From assembly GCA_034766995.1 (NCBI GenBank), contig CM068316.1:22700590-22764589 (forward strand): a DNA stretch of 64,000 bases, in the 5' to 3' direction. Below, piece by piece: positions 1-13,881 of the stretch; positions within the stretch are counted from its first letter, which is position 1; every line of letters begins with the position of its first letter. The position numbers and the translations under genes are program-made. The notes under the pieces were generated by a model. The model ran no database searches and was not told the origin of the DNA. It saw only the letters and a list, made by a program, of their open reading frames with translations. Source of the stretch: Acanthacorydalis orientalis. Taxonomy: Eukaryota > Arthropoda > Insecta > Megaloptera > Corydalidae.

Positions 1-33
<33 letters not shown>
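1..33. repeat. (TA)n microsatellite at window edge
   Basis: Uninterrupted TA dinucleotide run that continues past the left end of the window. Confidence 0.97.
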
Positions 34-36
<3 letters not shown>

Positions 37-295
37 AACATTATAAATTAATATTTTTAATTTTTATTCTATTTTTATGATAGTATTACCAAAAATAATT
101 TTGGTAAGTATTTGAAAATCAATATATTACTAAAATTTTGTTTATAATATTTCTTGCTGGAATGTATCTGAAATGTTTGACAATAAAAATGTTATGTTTG
201 AACAAGAACCCTTGTAATGTTAAATGCTTTTTATAAGTGATAATTTTTATATTATCCTATATATCTATTCTAATATATTTGTTAATCTATAAGAA

Positions 296-298
<3 letters not shown>
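34..298. other. AT-rich DNA, nothing recognised
   Basis: No open frame, terminal repeat or recognisable transposon remnant was seen. Confidence 0.6.
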
Positions 299-374
<76 letters not shown>

Positions 375-407
375 GTATATATATATATATATATATATGT
401 TATATAT
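299..407. repeat. (TA)n microsatellite with TG interruptions
   Basis: About 100 bases of TA repeat; the right third is broken by TATG units. Confidence 0.97.
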
Positions 408-1124
408 TGAGAGAAGAATGTTATAATTTTATTGTATTTTTCTCTCAAAATTAATTTTTCATGCATATATGTAAAAATATTTCAGTTTAACAATTTGAAA
501 TGGAAACAAATTATTATAAAAGTCAACTTCCTAATTTATTTTCAATTATTAGAAATCATAAACTTATAAGGAGTGGGAAAAGAAAATTAAAAGATTTCGT
601 TCTAAATAAAAAGTAAATTTCCAATGAGAAATGTTCTTTTCTTACATTTATTTTGGATATTTGTTCGTTTGAATTATATAAATAATCAGTGAGTTGCATT
701 TATGTGTTCTGAATTGATAATTATCCAATTTTAGATCCATTTTCTTCCAATTTATTTCAAATAACTTTAAATTTTTGTTAATTTTTTATTAATATAACAG
801 TATTTGTTCTCTACTAGATTGAATTTTTGGTTAACAAAATATCTTTAAAAATCATCTTAATATATGATATTATTATTATTCGATTACTATTGATTTTAAT
901 TAAAGCGCAATTTTCACACCAGTATTTTAATATTTAATTCTGATAATAGCTGAAAATTTAAATATAGTACTTCCTTTGAGAGTTTTACCATATTATTCTA
1001 AACAAAGAGTATATATTTTTGTTTACCTCACCTTATTTCCAAGATGAAGTTAATTGATAATATACTTTTCTAAATAACTTATACATTTATATCTATCTAT
1101 ATACAAAAAACATATTTCGTAAAA
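408..1124. other. AT-rich DNA, nothing recognised
   Basis: No coding potential or terminal repeats seen; many stops in all frames. Confidence 0.6.
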
Positions 1125-1500
1125 ATTCAAAAAATGGTCAAAAATCTTTTTAAAAAAACGTGTAGACATATTGTATCAAATTATTATAAATGATGACACC
1201 TGATGTTATAGGAAATTTTTACGAAAAATTTAATATTGGTATCATAACAACTACAAAGCTTTTTTTATGAATATTAAGGAAGTGTGAATCGTGTTATAGT
1301 GTGTCTTCTTTTCTATGATATTTTCTCTGGGTTGGAATTTCTCCGAAACCAACCTTCATTTTCTTATTTTGTTTAATCTGTGTATGAATATACGGAGCCA
1401 GATTTGTGGAATATGTGGGAAAACTACAACTACAATGAAATGTGCGACTTTATAAAACAACTCTACATTACAATAAAATTGCTAGAGTTATTATATGGAT

Positions 1501-1557
<57 letters not shown>
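1501..1557. repeat. Compound (AC)n(TA)n microsatellite
   Basis: About 20 bases of AC repeat pass directly into TA repeat. The small open frames here only read through the repeat. Confidence 0.97.
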
Positions 1558-1559
<2 letters not shown>

Positions 1560-1617
1560 AATTATATAAAACAACTATGTTGTAGTACATCTGCGAGAAT
1601 TATTTTATAAACATACT

Positions 1618-1618
<1 letters not shown>

Positions 1619-1699
<81 letters not shown>

Positions 1700-1749
1700 A
1701 ACATATATATATATATATAGACATATATATATATATATATATATATATT
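1619..1749. repeat. (TA)n microsatellite inside repeat Z
   Basis: Long TA run broken by AAACA and GACA units. Confidence 0.97.
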
Positions 1750-1860
1750 ACGATATTGATCGAATATATGTGATGCGAGTCGCGGGTACAAATGAATCGA
1801 GTGGGGACGGACCCCCTGCAAGTAAGATAGTATAGAGAGTAAGGGGCAAAGCCCACAGGT

Positions 1861-2819
1861 AATATTAAATTATATTGTATAAAAAATTATTATCAAATTC
1901 ATGATTCAAACAGAATTTTTAATTTCACACTACAAAAAATTTCATTTTTATTGTCCTTCATTTTTTTATAATGCCATGCACATTTATAACATTGTTTTTT
2001 TTATTTTTCTAAAGATATAATATTAAATGATTCAACTTAATGTGAAAATAATTGAAATGTTTTAAAATTATTTTTGAATTTTTATTTTTTAACCATTTTT
2101 TGGAAATTTGAGTTTTCTTCAAATTTCTGGAACGGTATTATTGTATCTATTTCTTAGTTGCAGAATAACTTTTGACATTTTATATTTTTATACTTTTAAA
2201 AACAATTAAAAATTTAATGCAAAAAATACATAAAAGATGTAAAATATTTTACATAATCAAAATTTTAAATATTTGTGGTTCAAATTAAAAAATGTTTTCG
2301 AAAGTCCACAAAATGTTTTTAAGAAATCTCAACAGATTAAAAATAATCGGAATATTTTTGTATCTTAAATTACACTTCAATAATTAAAATCTAAATTTGA
2401 CAAAACTCACAAGAGGCAAAAAACTTGAACTTTAAAAGTTCGTCAGTAAAATAAGATAGGATTTAAATTATGTTTTTATGTTAATATATAACATACAAAT
2501 ATAAGGTATAATTTAGAATTTTTCAAATTTATTTACAACAGTATTTACATATACAATGGTCGAATGTAAAACATAAATAAAATGTGATGAATTTTAAAAT
2601 AAGAAATCGTATGTGTAATTATTTTAGTATGTGTTCTGACCCACACATAAATCACAAATTTGAAAATATCGATATAATCAATTGGAAATACAGGTCAGGA
2701 TGATGCCGTATTTAGTAAGGTTTTAAATAGCATCATTGAATTTCAATGCACGCGTGAAAATTCCTTTGGACAACGATCAATAGTTGATACAAATCAAGTC
2801 AATCAAGTCATCGAAATCC
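1861..2819. other. AT-rich DNA, nothing recognised
   Basis: No coding or repeat structure recognised. Base composition is slightly more mixed at 2640-2800, without a supported frame. Confidence 0.55.
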
Positions 2820-2843
2820 AATATATATATATATATATATACA

Positions 2844-2919
<76 letters not shown>

Positions 2920-2930
2920 TATACATAAAA
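2820..2930. repeat. (TA)n microsatellite with ATGCA interruptions
   Basis: TA repeat with two CATGCA/TCATGCA interruptions. Confidence 0.97.
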
Positions 2931-3369
2931 TCAGTAATAAATCACGATATCACGCTATTCTGCGATTTATGGCAAATAATACTTATTGAATTTGTTCGTA
3001 AGCAGTGTAATTTATTGTAGTTTTTTATGTTCCATAATGATACGTTTCTTACCTTTTTATTGCAAATTTGTTTTATAATATGAAATTGAATTACTTATTC
3101 TCTTAAAAGATACATTAAAATTCATTTTAGAAATAAAAATGATGTATCATTTGAGTTACTTGTTCAGGTATTGATTTTATAGAATTGTTTTGTTTTAGAA
3201 CGCTCATTATATTTATTTGTTAAAAATGTATTATAAATGCGTTTAAAGGAAATAATATTTGTTTATTAATTTTGTATGTATATTTTAATACTATTAGATT
3301 ATTATTCATTCAATATTCTCTTTACGTGCTTTCTTCTTACTTGGATTGTTTAAGTTTCCATTTACCGAA

Positions 3370-3560
3370 ACTAATTTTGGCACGTATGCCCTATTATAGT
3401 ATATTTTAGTTAACTCGCCATCTAAGCATCTGAAAATGGCATATATGCAAAACTAGTAGTGGAGAACAGAAACTCAAGTGATTCAAAAGGACGATGTCCA
3501 CGAAAATAGCTCATTAACGGGATCACATGTTTAAGAACATCCAATTATAATTTTAATTAT
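3370..3560 (+). repeat. Short dispersed repeat, copy 1
   Basis: The block with GAGAACAGAAACTCAAGTGA near 3461 and the following ~90 bases resemble 10180-10290. In both copies a small inverted repeat precedes the block (GGCACGTATGCC / GGCATATATGC here). No coding capacity. Class unknown. Confidence 0.5.
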
Positions 3561-3686
3561 CTTTATTACTTTCATTCCAGTGAAAATGACAAAATCGTAT
3601 TACATATACAGATTAAAAATGTTTGTTGTTTTCTGTGATATAAAGGAGGAATCCGTATTTAATATAAAGAATAAATCACCATAATA

Positions 3687-4987
3687 TTAGTGTGGTAGGA
3701 AAATAATTGCGGTTTTTGTTTTCTGAATTCTAACCTAATTTTTTTCAATGAAAGTGTCATTTTATCGTGTTTGTGTTAATATCATTCTAAAGTGCATTTT
3801 CGGTCTATGTTTTTCTAACATAAAATTTGGTTTTATTAATAATTTTGCTGCAAATTAGGCAATTAAATAAAAGATGGAAAAGAAACAAATAAGAGCATAT
3901 TTTTGTATAAATTCAAAACGGATGGGAAAGCATCAAAAACTGCTTGTAAACTAAACGATGCTTTTGGTATAGGTACTGTTGGGGACCGTACGCTGCAATG
4001 GTGGTTCCAAAAATTTCTTGTAGAAGACGAGAGCTTTCAAGATGAAGAAGGTCGTCGGTGTCCTCCTTCCGTTCATAACGACCAACTGAAGGCGTTAATT
4101 TAACTACGCACAACAATTCGAGAGCTTGTACAAACGTTAGGTGTTAGTCATCTTATTGTTTTGGATCACTTAAAACAGTTAAAAAATCAAAAAAGTTTGA
4201 CAAATGAGTGCCACACGAACTAGAGGAAAACCAAAAAAATCTCCATTAAGAAGTTTGTTTTACGCTTATTTTATGCAAAAGAAACGATTTATTTCTCAAT
4301 TTTATTGTAACTTGAGACGAAAAATTGATCCTTTACGATAACAGAAAGGGATCTGCACAACATGTGGACAAAAATGAAACCCTAAAGCATTTCGCGAAAT
4401 CAAATTTACACCAAAAGAAAATTATCATGATTGTTTGATGATCTGCGTTCGGTATAATCCACTACAAGTTTTCGAGTCTTGGAGAAACCATTACAGCTGA
4501 GCGTTATTATTAAGATATCAACAAAGATAAGATATCAACAAAATGTACCAATAATTGAGACGGTCTGATTCCCCCGCCCATTGGTCAGTCGAAAAGGTAC
4601 AATCCTGCTATACGACAATGCACGACCAGACGTCATAAAATTGACTCTCCAAAAGTTGAATGAATTGGGCTATGGAACATTGCCTCATCCACCATTCTCA
4701 CTAAACATCTCACTAATAGATTACCAGTTGCTTAAACATTTCGACAAAATTCTTACAGGGTAAGGTTTTCAATAATCAAGTTTTTCTGCCGAAAGTGCAT
4801 TTCGAAATTTTGTCAACTATAGAACTCCGGAATTTTACACCACTGGAATACGTAAACTTGTAATTAATTGGCAAAAATGTGTCAATTCTAAAGGTGCTTA
4901 TTTCGATTAATAAATTTAATTATTAGCTCTCAAAAATGTATGTGAATTTAAAGGTCATAAACCGCAATTATTTTTCTACCTACTTAA
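3687..4987 (+). mobile_element. Full-length degenerate mariner, cecropia/Hsmar1-like family (copy A)
   Basis: Terminal inverted repeats are visible at both ends (GGTAGGAAAATAATTGCGG on the left, its complement form ending CAATTATTTTTCTACCTA on the right), flanked by TA. The length of ~1.3 kb is normal for mariner. The left half encodes the helix-turn-helix region (frame 3903-4103, with GTVGDRTLQWWFQKF and DQLKALI). The first catalytic block reads DEKLILYDNRKGSAQ from about 4316; the second is in frame 4581-4763 with LLYDNARP, and LIDYQLLKHF carries the third Asp. Stops and frameshifts separate these pieces, so it is a pseudogene. The TIR resembles human Hsmar1 (TTAGGTTGGTGCAAAA...), the basis for the cecropia-type call. 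Related copies lie at 53160 and 60731. Confidence 0.9.
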
Positions 4988-6942
4988 TAATTGAGAATAA
5001 ATTTACAAATGAATTAACATATTGAAATTATTCTATAGAATTATTTTCAAAATCATTTGGAAAATATGTTTATTTTCCTATTATAAATATATTGTACAAA
5101 GATTATTTTTTTAGATAGTTAATATTTACAGACGATGTTTACTTTTAGACGTATAAGAACAAAATACACAATGTTTAATATAATTTTAGAAAAATAGTAT
5201 TAAACGAATTTATCGGTACAAATTAAACCCACGATAGTATTCAGAAAAATTGAATTCTGTCAAGTAACCCTAAGAATACTTTGAATATCCATTTAGATAA
5301 CATTTAGAACAAATAATGCACCGTAATCTATTTGATATTGAAATCATAGAGTTTATTTATATAATTGAATCAATTTTATTTTATTCGACATTTTAATGGT
5401 TAACTAATTCTAATTTGTTTAGTAAAAATATTCTATTTTCTCGTATTAGATTTCTATTTGTTTCATAGGTGCTCAAATAACTTAGATCCAGTGATTGTTA
5501 AGGTATACTGAGTTGTTTGAATGCAATATATATAAAAGAAAGTTTTTAATAGTTAATGCTGAATATTTTGAGTAATACAATTAAAATAAAGCCCAAAATA
5601 AATAGCGTTATGGATTTCTGAATATCGAATTGGAACTTATAATTCAATATGGGAGACACTAGATAATAAAAACATGTATAAAGGTTATACATTTATTGTA
5701 TAATATTATCGAGATAAATTCAAACACTTAGAATAGTTTCCAATAGTAATGCTTAAATACTTCGTAGCGTACCGGAAAGAAGAATAAATTATGATTGTAT
5801 TTTAAATTAACTAGTGACACAAAGAAAGTTTGGTTTCATGTAAGAAAGAAATAATAAATACATTATTCTGTCTAAGCGAAAAAAAGAATGATCTTCACTA
5901 CAAACAGTTTAATTTTATGAAACTGACGCTTTTAATTTGATCAAATTTATACCTGCATATTACGTGCTACTTAAGTTGGACATCACTTTATTTTCAACAA
6001 GACAATTTAATGCCCAATTATACAATAACCAATCAACAAACAATAAAAGACACTTTTAATAAATTTACAACAAATCATTCGATATTTTTTATTCTTTAAT
6101 CAATATATTATCTTTTATTTATGTGTCTAGTCTTTTTTATAAAAAAATATACACTTAATAACGCCGAAAAAAATTTATAGTAATTTTTTTAAAAATTATG
6201 TTTTCCAAAAGTGTTGGAGAGATTATATAAAGATAAAAACATAGTTTTACAAAAGAAATATGGTTGGAAAATAGAAATTAAATTTTAATTAAAAAGAGTT
6301 TTAATTAATTTATTATGGTTAGATTACACTGATTAACTGAAAAAATGTTTATATAGTAGAAAAATAGTAACAATAATAAAAAATAAAAAACCCATATTAA
6401 ATACAATAAAACTGCACCAAAATAATAATTAAAAAATGAATATCGCATATTGCAGTTATTAAATGTTCTATAGTACTGGAAACATAATAAAAAATTGTAA
6501 ATAATCCAATATTCATGATGACTCTAGTGTAACTAATAGGTGAATTTGAAATTTTAACCAGTTTTGTCTGTCAAATTTTAACTAGTTCCGCAAGTATACA
6601 AAAGTATCTTTTTGCATTGAAATACACATTTAAATTAATATTCATTATTGTATTATTCACATAAAACATTAAATTAATATTTATGAGAATTTAATAAAAA
6701 TTAGGGGATTAGAAAATACATGTTTTAATTTAAATATTTTAATTATGCTTTCATATTATACAAAATATTTAGCTTAGTCATTGATATTTTCTGATAATAC
6801 TGTTGAGAAAATGTATGCATTAAACACTAATATAGATAAGTATATTAAATGAAAAATACTATACTGGTTAATAGCGTATATTCATCTAAATATTTATCAT
6901 TTATTTTATATTTTATACATTAACTGTTCATCTGTATAATCT
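4988..6942. other. AT-rich DNA, almost featureless
   Basis: Nearly 2 kb without a supported frame. Around 5975-6040 one frame reads FQQDN, reminiscent of the second catalytic motif of Tc1/mariner transposases, but flanking support is too weak to call an element. Confidence 0.5.
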
Positions 6943-6977
6943 CTCTTTCTCTCTCTCTATCTCTCTCTCTATATATG

Positions 6978-7036
<59 letters not shown>

Positions 7037-7086
7037 GTATATATATATATATATGTATATATATGTATATATATATATATATATAC
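6943..7086. repeat. Compound (CT)n(TA)n microsatellite
   Basis: CT repeat followed by a long TA repeat ending directly at the mariner at 7087. Confidence 0.97.
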
Positions 7087-8478
<1,392 letters not shown>

Positions 8479-8564
8479 GCTATTTATTTTAAAAATCAAG
8501 TATTCTGAAAAAAATAATTATTTCTTCATTTAATTCTTCACTAACAGTTTAATATATTGCCTTT

Positions 8565-8566
<2 letters not shown>

Positions 8567-8612
<46 letters not shown>
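8567..8612. repeat. (TA)n microsatellite
   Basis: Uninterrupted TA run. Confidence 0.97.
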
Positions 8613-8615
<3 letters not shown>

Positions 8616-9850
8616 GAATTAAATACAGATTTTAATTTCTTTTTATTGCGCATTCTCATTGTTAGGCGTTTTTATTTTAAATATTGTCTAAAATTTTAAG
8701 ACGGCTACTATGCATTGCTTAAATAGGTGTAGTATACACATCTCGTTATATATTGTATACAAACTCGATTTTTAAAGGAAATTTTCAGAAGTAGAAACCA
8801 AAATCAACTCGTGTTGCGAATATTATTGCGTTATATAAAATAAACATATTTATTTACGCCTATATTGTTTCAAGAGAAAATTTGATGTTGTGATAAGAAC
8901 TGAATATAATAATCGTGAGTATGATTATAAAAATATTAATTTAGTTGTGTGGATAGATGGATGAATCTTTAAACACAATAAAATCTTCATATAACAAATA
9001 CCTTCTTAATTTTTTTATTTGAGAAAGGTAACTACAATAAATATATTTAGTTATATATTTTATATTCACTTTATAAAACAAATTCTTTCTGTAACGAGAA
9101 AAGTTAACCGACAGAAGAGAAATTGTTATGAAATTATTTCACTGTGTTTGTCAACATAAAAAATAAAACGTTTTCATAAAATTGACGGTTTTAATTAGAA
9201 ATAGAAAATTCATAAAAAATAGAATAAAGTAGATGTTGGGTATATACAACAAATATTGGGAAGAGTTCATATTATGGGGCAACGGTCTGAAAGTGTACAA
9301 TTATATGACTCCGGATTATTATCTATTCAATGAGGAAATTGATAATACTTTATTTTAGACGTGGAATCCAACAAGTAGAAAATTAAATAAATCCTTGTAG
9401 AAATATGGCAAAAATATTCTTAAAACCCTTTTAATCATTTTAAAATTACTTCAAATTTGTTTAATAAAATTTTAAAGATATCATAAGGCTTTCAAAAATA
9501 AAAAAAAACGTTTTGGCAAAAAATTCAATTAAAACTAAACTATCGACTCTATAATTAGATGTGTCTTCTCTTTTTAAAACATACAACTAAAGATATAACT
9601 GAAAACTGTTGTTGAAGATAAATGATATGAAATGAGAAAATATCATAGTTTTTATAGTTAACGCAGTAGACAGGAAACATTATAATATTCCAGCAGCGAA
9701 TAAAGTTGCAGTAATGTAGGTGTAAAGAAAGTGAAATATCTCTGAGATGGAGTTTTTCCACTTATAATATCTATAAAGTGTTGAAATGAAAAGTATTTCA
9801 GAACGTCGAAAGGAATACTATTTGAAGATATTATTCACTTTCATTTCTAT
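8613..9850. other. AT-rich DNA, possible worn transposase remnant
   Basis: Mostly featureless. At 9300-9400 a + frame reads MTPDYYLFNEEIDNTLF, loosely like the third catalytic region (DYHLF) of mariner transposases. Without a paired motif or TIR this stays a weak suggestion. Confidence 0.35.
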
Positions 9851-10141
9851 TTGGAAAGTTTGATAGAAATAAAGGATTTCAGAAGCAAAATCGTGGAAGA
9901 GGTCGATTTTGAATATGACAGAATAAATATAATACAATTCTTATGGTTTGGCTGTAAAAAAATATTTTATAAAGCGGCAAAGCAGTTCAAGCAATATATA
10001 ATTAATTGGTATATGAAAATGAAGAAAAATTATTTCTATTTCATAAGTATGTTTCATAATGCTAGGAGGTCTTCATATTTTGCATCACTTGAGTTCTTTT
10101 TTTCTACTATTAATTTTGACACTTATTCAAGTAGTTTTTAG
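9851..10141 (+). CDS. Unassigned 96-residue open frame, probably spurious
   Basis: An ATG-started frame with no resemblance to a known family that I can see. It is rich in Phe, Tyr, Ile and Lys, as expected for a chance frame in AT-rich DNA. There is no signal peptide, no repeated domain and no visible splice or promoter context. It ends just upstream of a dispersed repeat copy. I list it only because it is the longest frame of the window not explained by a transposon or microsatellite. Confidence 0.12.
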   Translation: MESLIEIKDFRSKIVEEVDFEYDRINIIQFLWFGCKKIFYKAAKQFKQYIINWYMKMKKNYFYFISMFHNARRSSYFASLEFFFSTINFDTYSSSF

Positions 10142-10290
10142 ATAGTAACCAAAAATCTAACTAAATGATATAAGCGTCAAAATTATAAGTGAAGAACAGA
10201 AATTCAAGTGATCTGAAATCACAAACATCACAAAAACAATGCATTAACCAGTTCACAGGTATAAAAAATACATTTATAATTTTACATCGC
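10105..10290 (+). repeat. Short dispersed repeat, copy 2
   Basis: Resembles 3370-3560: AAGAACAGAAATTCAAGTGA is followed by a similar ~90-base block, and a small inverted repeat (AATTTTGACACTTAT / ATAAGCGTCAAAATT) precedes it. Confidence 0.5.
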
Positions 10291-10578
10291 ATAAGCCTTT
10301 TCCTAAACTAGGCAAAACTTTGACCTCCCCCCCCCCAATGAAATATGGAATGAGAGGAATTTGCTTTGTATTATTATTAACTGTACTAAAGGAGAAAAAA
10401 TAACTTTTCAGTAAAGTTTTAAATGGATTATTCCACGATACCTCCCGATGTAGAGAATAATATTGAAAAATCTCACTATCGAATTGGTTCCTTAAAATAT
10501 CAATATTAAGAAAATAATTTACAAGGACAGAACACGCTTGAATATCAAGAAATTGCAGGAACGTACCATGGAATGTAC
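10291..10578. other. AT-rich DNA with a C homopolymer
   Basis: Contains a run of C at about 10327-10336, unusual in this composition; otherwise nothing recognised. Confidence 0.5.
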
Positions 10579-10580
10579 TA

Positions 10581-11854
10581 GATCATCCCATATATAATGC
10601 GGTTTTTTAAAATAAGTTCGAAACAGCGAAAAAAATTTGACGTTTTAATTTTCATCTAAATATATTTTCCGTTATTATTAACAACCCTTTCCTATCTTAA
10701 TCTTCAATTTTCAATATCCTGACGATAGCACTTTTTGTGCTTTGCATTAAAGAAAGACTCAAGCTTCCTTTCGACATCACCCTGTATTAAGCCGTTTTGC
10801 ATTGATGTGATTTAGGAAACATCGGAACAGATGATACTCCGATGGTGCCAGGTTAACAGAATATAGCGAATGAGTCGTAACTTCCCATTCAAATTTTCAC
10901 AGTTTTTGAAGGGTTTCAAGTACTGTATGAGCTTGGGGGTTGTCGTGGTGAAAAATTATGCTTTTTCTGTTGGGTAATGATCGCCGTTTTTCATCAGTGG
11001 ATTGTTTTAACCATACCAGTTGTTCACAATACAATTTATTTGTGATAGTTCGATTCTCTGGTTGTAGCTTGTAATGGATAATTTCTTCCATATCCCACCA
11101 AATAGATAGCATAACCTTTTTTTAGATGAAGCACTTCTTTTGTAGTTGAAGACGGTGTTTATTGAAGCTCAACCTATTATCTTTAATGTTTAATATTATT
11201 ATAAACAATTCATTTTCCATCACCAGTAATGATTCTATTCAGAAACGAATCATTTTGGAATCGACATAGACGACAAGTGTAAATGTTCACACGTTATTTT
11301 AAATAAACGTCCGATAACTCGTACAGAATCAATTAATTCAGCTTAGAAACATTACCAATCATTTTCAAGTGCCAATGAATACTTGAATGAGTTGATTTGA
11401 ACTTCTTGGTTAATTCTTTTACCGTTGAATTTGGATTTTGTTCCTCTGATGTTCAAAGGATCTCATCATCATTCTCTTAAGGATGTTCTAACCTTTTCTC
11501 ATCTTCAAATCTGTTGCTCTCGGATCAAAAGCGTGGAAATCATCTTTGTCCTTGGCTAAGATTAAACATATCTCAACCATAAATTCCCCACAAGTTTTTC
11601 ACTGTAGTTGTAACGTTGTTTTCCTGACGAAACTACCAAAGCAAAATAAATCAATATGCTCTTTTGACACTTCCATGACAACTAATATATTTTCTTGTAA
11701 ATTTGCGTGATCACTGTTAATCTTCCACAATAAGATAGAAAACATTACGTACAATTGAGCAGTATATGCATCTGATGCGTTATTGAATAGTTACAAAGTA
11801 TAGCATCATCCATTTTTCTCTTTATGAAAATAACGCATTACTTGTGCGGTGACC
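10581..11854 (-). mobile_element. Full-length degenerate mariner with intact TA duplications (copy K)
   Basis: Imperfect TIRs (left GATCATCCCATATATAATGC, right complement GGTCACCGCACAAGTAATGC) are both bordered by TA; total ~1.27 kb. Reading the minus strand, the frame starts near 11677 (MEVSKEHI) and continues through a helix-turn-helix region (STVKELTKKFKSTHSSI). Next come ITGDGK with the first catalytic Asp, LSIWWDMEEIIHY, FHHDNPQAHTVLETLQKL with the second, and LAPSEYHLFRCF, where the third position is Glu instead of Asp; spacing between the last two is 34 residues. The best open piece is 10897-11112. Stops and frameshifts show it is dead. Confidence 0.9.
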
Positions 11855-11856
11855 TA

Positions 11857-12189
11857 ATGCAATAGTAACGATTCTTCAAACATATCTGTAGACAAAACTA
11901 TTCTTACATATCCTCTTTCACATTTTGCGCAGCTCACGTTACCCAAATTTGAGTAGAAGTCGTGTAAATCAATATTGTACTGTATAACCATGTATGTGTT
12001 TATGTGTGTATTTGCATCGAAATTAAAAATGTGCAATAGATGTTAAAATGCATTTAAATGTGAAAAGTTGAGGCTCATCAATAAAAAAATGTTAAATTAT
12101 ATATTACCGTCATATAAGTTTTATTTGAAAATAACAATACTAATCGGTAACGGTATCTAAAATAAAATGTGCATAAATGTTGGAGAACC
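11857..12189. other. AT-rich DNA, nothing recognised
   Basis: No supported frame or repeat. Confidence 0.5.
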
Positions 12190-12480
12190 AAATAGTATGT
12201 TTCTCAACTAGTTCGTCATTGAACGAAGCAGTTCCGCGAACGCACATCGATCAATGCCTGGCCATGGTTCGTCTGTGTGCATCGTCTCACTCCACCGACA
12301 TAACGTCCACAGCCATCGCACACCCACCGTTTTCATCGTCACAGTGTTGTAACTAGGAAGATTCATAACACCTGGTCTCACTTTAGCCGAATACGTAAAA
12401 GAATTCCGGTCGTTTTATTTCTAGCTAGTGTTATTTATTACATAAACATATGTCGATCTTGTAATCGATGTAGTGTTAAA
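12190..12480. other. GC-richer, CpG-containing patch (candidate regulatory or exonic DNA)
   Basis: Against ~20% GC surroundings this stretch is clearly richer in G+C and contains many CpG steps (CCGCGAACGCAC, CCGACATAACG, ATCGTC). No transposase motif, TIR or convincing frame was seen, so a promoter, untranslated exon or conserved non-coding element is possible. This is inference from composition only. Confidence 0.35.
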
Positions 12481-12702
12481 GGTGATATATTGTGATAATA
12501 ACATCTTAACAACTTTATTGTATGCAATGTAAGAAAGCAATGACTATATGATGATTTATGCAGGAGTTTGTATCATAAAAACATACACATTTACGTATTA
12601 TCTATTTTCTTAAAATAAATATCAAATGTTTTATAATGAAAGCAACAAAGTTAAAACACAGAGCATAAAATACTCAACGTAATGGATATTTAATAGTTAT
12701 TA

Positions 12703-12709
12703 ATATATA

Positions 12710-12748
<39 letters not shown>
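12703..12748. repeat. (TA)n microsatellite flanking mariner I
   Basis: TA run ending at the mariner's left terminus. Confidence 0.95.
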
Positions 12749-12755
<7 letters not shown>

Positions 12756-13881
12756 CGGTGCAAAAATAACTGCAGTTTTTATCATTTTATTTTAACGCCG
12801 ATTTTTCTAGTTACCGTTATGTTTTGTTATAGTTATGTGATACATCATTGTAAACAATGAAATTAGTAGTACTGACTACAGCTTTTGTCTATTGTTTTCA
12901 TTCTTTAGTATAGTTGAATATAAACTCTAAACTAGTCATGAAAAAAAGCAAATTCGCGCGATTTTGTTTTATTTCAATTGGGTTGAGTTGTTGTTGTTGA
13001 GTTTCAATTGGAACTTAAAGCAATAGAGATTGTTGGAAATATCAAATTTATTTTTCGTAAAGAGTCAATTAGTGAACGTACAGCTCAGCACTGGTTCCAA
13101 AAAATTCGTAATGAAAATGAAAGCCTTGATGATGAGAAGGGACGTGGACATCCTTCAGCTATAGATAATAATGACTTAAGAACCATTATTGAAGCGGGTC
13201 CATATAAAACAACTCGAGAGGTGGCAGAAGAACTCAATATTGGACATTCAACAGTTTTTCGACATTTTATACCAATTGGAAAAACAAAAAAAGTTTTATA
13301 AATGGATTCCGTATGAAATAAATAAACATCAAGCAATTTGCCAACACGAAGTATGCTCTGTGCTTCTTTTGCGTAATAAAAATGATCCCTTTCTTAATCT
13401 TATTGTCATAACATATGTGATGGAAAGTGGATTCTCTAAAACAATTGGAATCGTTTATCACAGTCGCTAGACCGAGGAGAAGCGCCAAAACAGTTTCCTA
13501 AACCGAAACTTCATGAAAAAAAGATTATGGTCACTGTTTGATGGTCGGCAAATAAGAGTATTCACTACAACTTCTTAAATCCTGGCTATACAATAACAGT
13601 AAAAAAATATTGTCAAGAAATTGAAAGAATGCATGAAAACTTGTATCGTTTACGGTCAGCATTAGTTAGTCGAAGAGGATAAATTCTTCTTCATGACAAC
13701 TCATGACCACACGTCTCACAAATGACTTTCAAAACAATAAATGAACTACGTTATGAAACCTTACCTCAACTATCTTATTATTTACCTCCAGACTGTCTAC
13801 AACAGATTAACCTTTTTTTAACACACTTGAGTAATTTTCTACTAGAGAACGTTTTCAAAACTGCAATTATTTTGCACCAAC

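Larger units (their letters stand above)
1125..1860 (+). repeat. Dispersed repeat family Z, copy 1, with internal microsatellites and GC-rich end
   Basis: Matches, in opposite orientation, the stretches near 26600-26985 and 35740-36065. Shared blocks in order are: a T-rich block around 1125-1230; ATGAAATGTGCGAC near 1435 (its complement lies near 26830); the edge of an internal (TA)n tract; the complement of CATATATTCG near 1760; and a GC-rich module at 1780-1860 containing GGGGCAAAGCCC. Two (TA)n tracts lie inside the unit, so they seem to have expanded within the repeat. No coding capacity is visible. The class is unknown; it could be a non-autonomous transposon. Confidence 0.65.

Noticed and set aside
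1380..1856. Small open frames of repeated Ile-Tyr
   Set aside because: They translate (TA)n or (CA)n microsatellites. The same holds for similar frames near 2784, 6928, 8287, 13842, 24328, 27427, 29145, 35812, 43465, 49051, 58595 and 58899.
5975..6050. Tc1-like FQQDN motif
   Set aside because: Five residues with unconvincing flanks and no partner motif or terminal repeats.
9240..9420. Possible mariner third catalytic block (DYYLF)
   Set aside because: Only one weak motif, no TIR and no second block; could be chance.
9851..10141. 96-residue frame as a genuine host gene
   Set aside because: Composition is that of random AT-rich sequence and no domain or gene structure is visible; listed at very low confidence.
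12190..12480. tRNA or snRNA gene in the GC-richer patch
   Set aside because: No A/B box spacing or recognisable small-RNA structure could be made out by eye.
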